Both the position numbers and the translations under genes were made by a program. Positions 57,688-64,000 of a stretch of 64,000 nt of DNA are shown here, one piece after another. The notes beneath the pieces are model-generated. The model was not told the DNA's origin. It did no database searches and saw nothing but the letters and a program-made list of their open reading frames with translations. Source of the DNA: Prorocentrum cordatum (Eukaryota > Sar > Dinophyceae > Prorocentrales > Prorocentraceae); the NCBI GenBank assembly GCA_963575745.1, contig CAUYUJ010019899.1:104631-168630 (forward strand). Direction: 5' to 3'. The number at the start of each line of letters is the position of its first letter. The first letter of the stretch is position 1.

Positions 57688-58360
57688 TGGACCCCTGGAT
57701 GATCGGAGCGAGACAGCACAGAGGGCAGCGGCAAAGAGCTTGCTCGCGTCAGCTGCTCCGGTCCGCCGAGCCTCGTCGGCGGGGTGTCGGACGTGGTCTG
57801 CCCGGGGCCGTCGCACTGGCACCCGGATAGTCTCAACCTCACGCGCTTCGTCCCGAAGCTGCGACGGGACCACCCAGAGGCTCGCGGTGGGGCCCGGGGG
57901 GTTGGCAGGGGCTTCGGCTGCGCGCAGGGGTGAGCCTTCGCCGGGGTGGCCTCCCGGTGCGGGCCCAGCACGGGCCCTCCCCGGCACGGGCCTGCGCGCT
58001 GGGATTTGGGCCCCCCCCCGGCCTTCGGAGGCCGCACGCCAGAGGTCACTTCCTTGCCCGGGGTCCTTCCTGCGTGCAGCCGAGAGGGGAGGGAGGGCTG
58101 AAGGAGGAGGCGGGGACGGGGAAGTTGGGGGATGGGAGCCGCGGAGGGGGGGGGAGAGCTTGGGAGTGACAGAGGGGGCAGAGGTTGGGGAGAAGATTCG
58201 GAGGAAAGAGTTGGGGAAGGAGCCGCGGAGGAGGAAGGGTGAAGAGAGGGATAAGGACCTGAGGCGCACACACAGCTGACTGATGGTGCAGTGTACCCTC
58301 CCGTCCCGCGTACCCTCATAAATTAGTCAATTCAGATAGTTCTGCTCGCTAGGGCGAGTC
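57688..58360. other. G+C-rich stretch without an identified gene
   Basis: Long frames exist on both strands through 57690-58070, but no domain and no clear codon-position bias favours one. 58080-58260 is purine-rich. Confidence 0.35.
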
Positions 58361-58364
58361 CATT

Positions 58365-58642
58365 TATGAGCATCACCATCATCAGCGTCAACAGGTCCAT
58401 CTTCATCATCAGCATCATCACCACCATCATGAGCACCATCACCATACACGTCAGCATCATTATCAACATCAGCATCATCAACATTATGATCATCATCAGC
58501 AGCAGCCTCATCATCGCCATCGTCGGCACCATCATCAGACTCATCATAAATTTCATCACCATCATCATTACCATCATCATACTAAGAAGTTGCATCATCA
58601 TCAGTATCGTCGTCGTCGTTATCGTCGTCATCAGTGCCACCA
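58365..58642. repeat. Imperfect (ATC)n tract, part of compound repeat Y
   Basis: ATC/CAT triplets with frequent AGC, ACC and ATT changes. Like the similar tract at 61745-61912, it runs directly into a 130-bp Y tail. Confidence 0.92.
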
Positions 58643-58644
58643 CC

Positions 58645-58775
58645 ATCATTCGCCCGCCCGGGTCATGGACTTGCATGAGAAGTTCTTCGCGCCAGTACGC
58701 CACATGAGTTTTGTCAACAAATTGCGGATGAGTGGGTGGGATATGCGCTCGAGCATCGGAGTTGGCGACGTGCAC
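58645..58775 (+). repeat. Compound repeat Y tail, copy 1
   Basis: CGCCCGCCCGGGTCATG, TTGCGGATGAGTGGGTGGGA, CTCGAGCATCGG and GACGTGCACCGG align over about 130 bp with 61915-62046 behind an ATC tract. Confidence 0.7.
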
Positions 58776-59063
58776 CGGAGGTGGTGACGCGCGATGCAGG
58801 CTGGTGATCTCAGTCTTGCACTGAAGAGACAGAGAGGCGACACACCCAGCGATGCCCGGGTAACCCCTTCGCGTCGGCGCAGTTTCTTCTAGAGCGTTCG
58901 TGCCGAGTATGAAACGTTAACTACGGTGGGGGCGTTGGTTAAGGAATCCCAGTAGGCGCCAGACCCTGGAGGATTCCTTGTCTGATGAGGGCGGCGGTGA
59001 TATCCATGGCCAAGCTTCGATTGGAGTTCCACCGGCCTCCAGACCCATCATTCCTGCCGCAGG

Positions 59064-60398
59064 TTGGAAGCCGAGGAGGCCATCGACACGCTCGTCGGCG
59101 ACGCGGAGGTCGGCGCGCGCATCCGCTGCCTGCTGCCGGCTCTGGCGGCTTTGGTGGCTGGACGGGCGCCGACCTGGTTGCAGAAGCTGCGCCGCAACGT
59201 CGCGCTGCACGCCGCGGCGCCGGGTGCGCGGATCCTGGTGGCCAAGGCTGCCGAGCTCCGCGCTGCTCAGCAGGGGCCGAGGCTGGAGCGCGCCGCAGTG
59301 GCGACAGGAGCTTCCGACGGCGTGGAGGACGTGGGCACGGTCGAGAGCGGCTGGGCGGAGGCGCTGGCTACCCGTGGGGCTTCTGGGGCTCTCGAGACCC
59401 AGGATCCGCGGGCGGGAGGCGGCTTGCCCTTTCATGCTCGGGTGTTCCACGTGGCCGAGTTGGAGCCGAGGCTCCTGGCGCAGGCCGATGCCCTGGCGGC
59501 AGAGCGCGCTCCGCGGCCAGGGCTGGGAGGTCAGGGAGGCACTGATCTGCAAGACCTCCCCGACGCCCAAGGGCATCTGCACGGAGCCACCCCAGAGGGC
59601 CTAGTACCTGGGGGCTTGGGAACGTTTCCCATCTGTTCTGACAAGGAGGCTATTCCCGCGGGCCCAGGGCTGGCGCCTGGGATGTGGCACACCTCCGAGC
59701 CGTTGGCGGAGGCGGAGGCCTTCGTCCAGGGGCTGGCGGCGGGCTGGCGGCTGGCCGAAGGAGCCTCTGAGTCGTTCGGCCCCGAGCGGCTGGAGGCGGC
59801 AGAGCAGGACGACGAGGTGGCGGACCCTGCGCATCACAGCGTTGAGGGCGTCTCCACCTGCGTTTCCGAAGAGTTCGTCACCGCCAGCGGCCTCGCCGAC
59901 AGCTTCGGCGCGGAGGCCATGGGCGCGGCGGACCCTGAGGAGGGGCAGGACGTCGCGGCGCACTTCAGCAAGCAGGCGGCGGCGGCGCACGGACCCAGCG
60001 TCGATCTCGCGGAGCTCTTCGCCAGCTTCGAAGAGATGCTAGGGGTCGGCGTATCCGTGAGCTCCGCCAGCCAGGCTGACGTGCAGTTGATTCGGCACCC
60101 CAGCAAACTGTCGGGCACCGCATGTGAGACCGTGCAGCTCTTCGACCCGATCGAGGAGCCCGAGTCTGGCGAAGCGGAGCCCGAAGGCAAGCAGGCAGAG
60201 GCTGTGCACGGCGCAGCGGTGCCCAAGGTGCGGGATCTGGAGTGCGCCCGCCTCGAGAGGGCGCTGGAGGCCCAGGTCCTGCTGTTCGAATCGCTCGAGT
60301 CGGAGCGTGCCTCGCCGCGACGGCTGGACCCGCAGCGAGAAGCTGCGAGAGCGGCGCTCGCGGCCCTGGAGCACGCCAGGCGACAGGGCGACTCGTGA
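59064..60398 (+). CDS. Hypothetical acidic Ala/Glu-rich protein, 444 codons, 5' end uncertain
   Basis: The best non-transposon coding region here. The frame is open from 59001 to the TGA at 60396-60398 with no ATG near its left edge. G/C in third positions and G in first positions (GCN, GAG, GTG, CTG) suit a dinoflagellate gene. The first part is helical (EAEEAIDTLVGDAEVGARIR...), the middle acidic (PERLEAAEQDDEVADP, AADPEEGQDVAAHFSK), and the end has heptads (CARLERALEAQVLLFESLES). No signal peptide, membrane segment or known domain is seen. An ATG at 58985 opens an adjacent frame (MRAAVISMAKLRLEFHRPPDPSFLPQ) that meets this one at CCGCAGGTTGG (59057-59067). A one-base shift or a splice there would join them. 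Function unknown. Confidence 0.5.
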   Translation: MEAEEAIDTLVGDAEVGARIRCLLPALAALVAGRAPTWLQKLRRNVALHAAAPGARILVAKAAELRAAQQGPRLERAAVATGASDGVEDVGTVESGWAEALATRGASGALETQDPRAGGGLPFHARVFHVAELEPRLLAQADALAAERAPRPGLGGQGGTDLQDLPDAQGHLHGATPEGLVPGGLGTFPICSDKEAIPAGPGLAPGMWHTSEPLAEAEAFVQGLAAGWRLAEGASESFGPERLEAAEQDDEVADPAHHSVEGVSTCVSEEFVTASGLADSFGAEAMGAADPEEGQDVAAHFSKQAAAAHGPSVDLAELFASFEEMLGVGVSVSSASQADVQLIRHPSKLSGTACETVQLFDPIEEPESGEAEPEGKQAEAVHGAAVPKVRDLECARLERALEAQVLLFESLESERASPRRLDPQREAARAALAALEHARRQGDS

Positions 60399-60509
60399 AG
60401 GTGGTCGTGGGCATCGTGCGGCCGCTAGACGTGCCTTGCCCTCTCGCCCTCCTTCCCCCGCGTTGAATTGAATGCATGACCACGCGCCTGCTCGCGGGTG
60501 CTCGAAGAG

Positions 60510-60550
60510 GTTATATATAAATATATATATATATATATATAAAAAAAGCA
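60510..60550. repeat. (TA)n microsatellite with A run
   Basis: TTATATATAAATATATATAT followed by AAAAAAA, 110 bp after the stop of the 59-60 kb frame. Confidence 0.93.
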
Positions 60551-60604
60551 CAGTGCACTCGAGGCTAGCATCGTCTTCCCCCCGCTCGCTTGCACTGGTC
60601 ATCC

Positions 60605-60862
60605 CCGCCCCTCCTCCTCCTCCTCCTCCTCCTCCTCCTCCTCCTCCTCCTCCTCCTCCTCCTCTTCCTCATCCTTCTCCTCGTCCACCTCACCCTCAGC
60701 ATCATCAGCATCATCCCTCATCTTGCTCCTCCCTCCCTCCTCCTCCTCCCCTCCTCCTCCTCCTCCTCCTCCTCCTCCCCCTCAATCCTCCTCCCCGTCC
60801 TCCTCCTCCTCCTCCCCCTCCTCCTCCTCCTCCTCCTCCTCCCCCTCCTCCGTATACTCCTT
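60605..60862. repeat. (CTC)n tract, interrupted, about 255 bp
   Basis: CTC with CATCAGCATCATCCCTCATC near 60700 and several CCCCTC units later. Confidence 0.95.
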
Positions 60863-61057
60863 GTCAAATCATACAGTCGCGGCACGCGCGCCCGTGATCC
60901 TGCGTGCCACAAGACCACCGAGCGGGCCCCACGCGCGCACCCAATGTACGTAAAAGAACTGGTGGCAGCACGCGCGGGGGGGGCCCAGTCGGAGAGTGCC
61001 GGCTGCTCGATTTACCGCCCACAGGCTGTCGGATTCCTGCGCGCGTGCTCGCCGTCA
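60863..61057. other. Spacer without a recognisable gene
   Basis: Mixed composition, no family match. Confidence 0.35.
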
Positions 61058-61273
61058 TCGGGGGCGAGCGTGGGGCGGGGAAGGGAGGAGGAGAAGGCCC
61101 CCTCGGGAGGCTCGGAAGTCCGCAAGCCTTTTCCGAGAAGCGTCTTCTGAGTCTGCCCCGGAGACAGACAGAACAACAACTTCTCGGAAGGCGCGAGGGC
61201 TTCTGAGAGAAGCCCCGCCGCCTACTGAGAAGGCCTTCTCCTTCTCACCTCCCCCCCTCTCGCCGCCGAGATG
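61058..61273 (+). mobile_element. TIR element F, copy 4
   Basis: ATCGGGGGCGAGCGTGGGGC with AGGAGGAGAAGGCC on the left, AAGGCCTTCTCCTTCTCACC and TCTCGCCGCCGAGA on the right. AACAACAACTTCTCGGAAGG lies inside. Confidence 0.8.
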
Positions 61274-61284
61274 AGCAAGGGGGC

Positions 61285-61325
61285 GAGAAGGGGAGGAGGA
61301 GGAGGAGGAGGAGGAGGAGGAGGAC
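61285..61325. repeat. (GAG)n tract
   Basis: Short purine triplet run. Confidence 0.92.
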
Positions 61326-61426
61326 CCACCGAACCCGCGTGCTCCCGCTCGTAAAAAAGGGACAGTGCGGGCCGGACGCGCGCGCGCATGTCGAAGGCAC
61401 TCAAGTAGCTCGTGTTCGCTTTCCAC

Positions 61427-61572
61427 CAGGGCTGGACCTCAACGCTGTTTTTTGCTGGACTTCGGCTGTGCTTTGTTTTTCGTTTTTGGCAGGGAGGTAC
61501 AGGAAAACAGGTAGAGCAAATCGGCACACTATACGAAAACAGAACGAAAAAGAACGTTTAGGTCCAGCCCTG
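61427..61572 (+). mobile_element. TIR element Z, hAT-like ends
   Basis: Perfect 12-bp TIRs CAGGGCTGGACC and GGTCCAGCCCTG, with pairing extending through AACG/CGTT into T-rich and A-rich inner ends (TTTTTCGTTTTTGG, GAACGAAAAAGAACG). About 146 bp, A+T-rich. The CAGGG...CCCTG termini resemble hAT transposons, but the flanking 8 bp do not match, so no target duplication is visible. Confidence 0.72.
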
Positions 61573-61744
61573 CTCTGTCAGATAATGCCATGCAGGCCGC
61601 ACTCGCCAGACTCTTTCCAACTTGATCGGCCCTCTGCGCCCCTCAGCGCAGACGCGTTCAGCAACGGGCCCAGCGGTTTTTCGATAAGGATTATGTCCCG
61701 GATTTCTGAATGTCCACGCGCACGCGTTTCCCCGTCGCCCCCAT

Positions 61745-61912
61745 CAGCGCCATAGTCATCATCATCGCCAGCGTCATCATTGCCACCGTCATCATCACCA
61801 CCATCATCTGCATCAGCAGCACCACTGTCCTTGTCATCGCCCTCACCGCTAACATTCCGTCGCCGTCATTGTCGTCGCCGTCGTCACCAATATCATGAGC
61901 ATCATCATTATC
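61745..61912. repeat. Imperfect (ATC)n tract, part of compound repeat Y
   Basis: CATCATCGCCAGCGTCATCA-type sequence, more degenerate than the tract at 58365, leading into the Y tail. Confidence 0.88.
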
Positions 61913-61914
61913 AG

Positions 61915-62048
61915 CACCCGCCCGCCCGAGCCATGATTATGCATCATATGAACCCGCGCGTCACTATGCCAGCGGACTGTTGCCCATATGTTGCGGTTAA
62001 GTGGGTAGGACTTGTTTTCGAGCAGTGGCATTGTCGACGGGCATTGGA
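61915..62048 (+). repeat. Compound repeat Y tail, copy 2
   Basis: ACCCGCCCGCCCGAGCCATG, GTTGCGGTTAAGTGGGTAGG, TCGAGCAGTGGC and TCGACGGGCATTGG line up with copy 1. Array K2 begins right after. Confidence 0.7.
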
Positions 62049-62057
62049 GCTTCCAAC

Positions 62058-62725
62058 GTCAAGCTCTTCAGAACTAGTTGCGCCACGTGCAACACAAGTA
62101 CTGGACGGTATGGATTGCGCCACAGAAGTGTCGCAGCATTGCTTCCATGTGGATTGCGCCCCGCAAAGTCTACTTCACATTTCGCACCGCGTAAACTGCA
62201 TGCCATGCATTGCACCACGTCGGGCGCACAGCGCCAGTACGAGAAGCCACTGCGGCCCACGCTGGCGAACACTTTTGTTCTAAGCACCTGGGCATGGCTG
62301 CGGAGAGTTTGTCTCGTCGCCACGTTGGGCACCACTGGTCCCCGTGGCTTCTGAGATGTAGGCTCGTCGTGCCGGCGCTCGCGCATGGTGCCATAAAGGC
62401 TCCTTGTTGGTGGATGCCGAGATTTTTGCTCGCCGCCGCTCCAGAGTCAGAGTGCCTCTCGAATAACTCTTACGTTATACATCGCATGTGTGTCACCAGG
62501 CATAGATCCCACCGCAAAGGTTGCACCAGACACAGTGTGTCACATAGGTTTACCCATCGAGGTTGCGCACCGCCCCTATACATATCGCACCACAGAGATT
62601 GCATCACAGAGTGGGCGCCGCCCATACGGCAGTACCTATGACGCACTACCACACCAGCTTCACCATGTGTAACGTGCAACATGCAGTAATGCAACACACC
62701 TATTGCATCACTCATACGCCACAAC
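62058..62725 (+). repeat. Tandem array K2, 15-bp GATTGCACCACAGA-type units
   Basis: Degenerate 15-bp units (GGATTGCGCCACAGA, GATTGCATCACAGAG, ATGCATTGCACCACG and others), interrupted by about 190 bp of unrelated sequence at 62240-62450. Same unit as array K1 at 36713-37260. Confidence 0.75.
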
Positions 62726-62762
62726 CTATGGCCCCACCCACACGCATCCGTATACTAGATTT

Positions 62763-62798
62763 GTACGTATATATACATATTTCTATATATATATGGTC

Positions 62799-62838
<40 letters not shown>
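62763..62838. repeat. (TA)n microsatellite
   Basis: TATATA runs with interruptions, cleanest 62802-62836. Confidence 0.95.
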
Positions 62839-62842
<4 letters not shown>

Positions 62843-63750
62843 TGTGCGTGTGTGTGAACAGAGGCTGGGACGGGTCCCTGAGTGATGGGGAGCGCCCCGT
62901 GGAGAGCCAAGGGTGGCGTTTGGATCCTTCGAACACGGATAGGGACCTCTTCACTCAGCTTTGGGCGAGCTCTCTGGGGCTACCTGGTTCCTCTTGAATG
63001 ACAGGCAACCCGTGGTCATTTTCATTACAAAACGTCATGATCCTCGCGGGCCCCACCTGCTAGGCTGGCGGACGCATAGCTGCTTGCTGCCATCGTACCA
63101 ACACTAAATTGCGACGCGGCTTGCTTCACTTGGGCAACGGGGCCGACCGTATAAAAAGTCGATCACTGGTGATGCACAACATGTTGGTTGCAGTCCGGCC
63201 ACGTTTTCGCACATCGTACTCGAGCGTTCCCGGACACAAGGAAGATTTCTGGCATGTGGCCAGTGTGTGTTACATCAGCTTCCCACGAGGGGCGACGCTG
63301 AGAGTCGCCGCGCGGAGCGAACTACAACATCCAGCGCCCCATGTTGCATGATGCGATGTCGTCGCGTTGACTTTGCCATCCGATTAGGCGACAGGGAACG
63401 TCGCGGCCCTGAAAGCCAGCCACCAGTGATTCGACGTTTTGTATACAATCGACGGGCCGCAATGGGTTTTCAGTTCTCGGCAGTCTGTTGTTCTGGCCGT
63501 TTTTTTAGCTGGACACCAGCATCGGAAGGCATCGGTGATGGTAGTTTCATCCAGCCCCGCAGCGGCTTGCAGGAGCGCCGCTTTGCTGGGGGCAACCCGT
63601 GGACCTGAGGTCGAAAGTGACACCCGACAGCAAGAAACCCAGGCCCACCCCTCCAGCTGTCGACTTGGGGCGCAATGCCCATTCGACGCCCGCGCCGTGA
63701 GAAAAAGCAAAGGTAGGAAGAGCGAGTTTTTTTATTTCTCGGGGCATAAT
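62839..63750. other. Unique stretch without an identified gene
   Basis: About 900 bp of ordinary composition. GTTTTGTATACAATCGACGG at 63437 is a local palindrome. No frame has a recognised domain. Confidence 0.4.
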
Positions 63751-63751
63751 G

Positions 63752-63909
63752 GGCATTATAGCCCCCGGCCCCCCCTCCCACCCACCCCCCTGTAACGCAA
63801 CGCCCCTCGCCCCCAGCGCGCCCCGGGCACTGCCGCCGCGCGCGCGGAGGGGGGGGGGCATTGCGTTATACACCCCCCCATTGTCCCTCCCCCCCTTATA
63901 GTGCCCAGC
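63752..63909. mobile_element. Foldback element with TATAACGCAATG ends
   Basis: Nested inverted pairs GGGCATTATAG / TTATAGTGCCC and TGTAACGCAACGCCCC / GGGGCATTGCGTTATACA around a CGCGCGCG centre, separated by C-runs and G-runs. Confidence 0.65.
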
Positions 63910-63956
63910 GTCGCCGACAACTAAAGCAACGCGCTCGAAGAGGACGCGGGGAACGA

Positions 63957-64000
63957 GCACTGCCGCCGCGCGCACGGAGGGGGGGGGGCGCTGCATTATA
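63957..64000. repeat. Second copy of the foldback's right half, cut by the window end
   Basis: GCACTGCCGCCGCGCGCACG with GAGGGGGGGGGGCGC and TGCATTATA repeats 63826-63869 almost exactly. It probably continues outside the window. Confidence 0.75.

Noticed and set aside
58917-59582. A 221-codon reverse-strand gene over the 59-60 kb region
   Set aside because: Its codon pattern mirrors that expected opposite a G+C-rich coding frame; the forward frame has the better composition and length.
1-64000. tRNA, rRNA, snRNA genes or telomeric repeats
   Set aside because: I looked for cloverleaf-like sequences, conserved rRNA stretches and TTTAGGG arrays and saw none. A tRNA scan would be needed to exclude tRNAs formally.

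Overview
The window is nuclear DNA from a dinoflagellate. The decisive evidence is a perfect 22-nt copy of the dinoflagellate spliced leader at 23712-23733, directly upstream of a non-LTR (LINE) retrotransposon of the kind common in these genomes. G+C-rich sequence, abundant triplet microsatellites, dispersed inverted-repeat elements and very few genes agree with this. The genus cannot be called; the high G+C is more like a Prorocentrum-type than a Symbiodiniaceae genome, but that is inference. A 100-base run of N at 15513-15612 marks a scaffold gap.

Layout. 0-23.7 kb: no recognisable gene. This part holds (CTC)n/(GAG)n and other triplet tracts, several families of short elements with terminal inverted repeats (TIRs), small tandem repeats, and a 1.5-kb minisatellite with a strict 10-bp period (19735-21200). 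23.7-28.7 kb: one nearly full-length but broken LINE with the spliced-leader relic, ORF1 with a coiled coil, an endonuclease/exonuclease/phosphatase (EEP) domain, reverse transcriptase (RT) and a Cys/His motif; it carries stops and frame changes and looks dead. 28.8-58.6 kb: again mostly dispersed TIR and foldback elements, microsatellites and minisatellites, plus a second LINE ORF1 fragment at 45.03-45.20 kb between two long hairpins, and a possible RT motif fragment at 40.1 kb. 58.9-60.4 kb: the one convincing non-transposon coding region, a 444-codon acidic, Ala/Glu-rich frame of unknown function. 60.5-64 kb: repeats to the end.

By comparing the sequence with itself I defined about 20 short element families, labelled here A, B, C and so on. 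Best supported are A (9 copies, TIR AGTCGGGC, A+T-rich core), B (4 copies, TIR AGGCCTCCTAGATGGGGTC), C (about 15 copies, TIR CCCAGACATG), D (4 copies, about 700 bp when full length), F (5 copies), G, H, I, L, M, N, O, P, T, U, V, W, Y and BB (2-3 copies each). Some are nested (V in B, a foldback in H, I beside G), which gives empty and filled sites and in a few cases likely target-site duplications. No transposase gene is visible, so these would be non-autonomous elements moved from elsewhere. Family names, boundaries and similarity are by-eye judgements. Nearly all long open frames in the window are translations of microsatellites or of G+C-rich non-coding DNA and are not annotated as genes.
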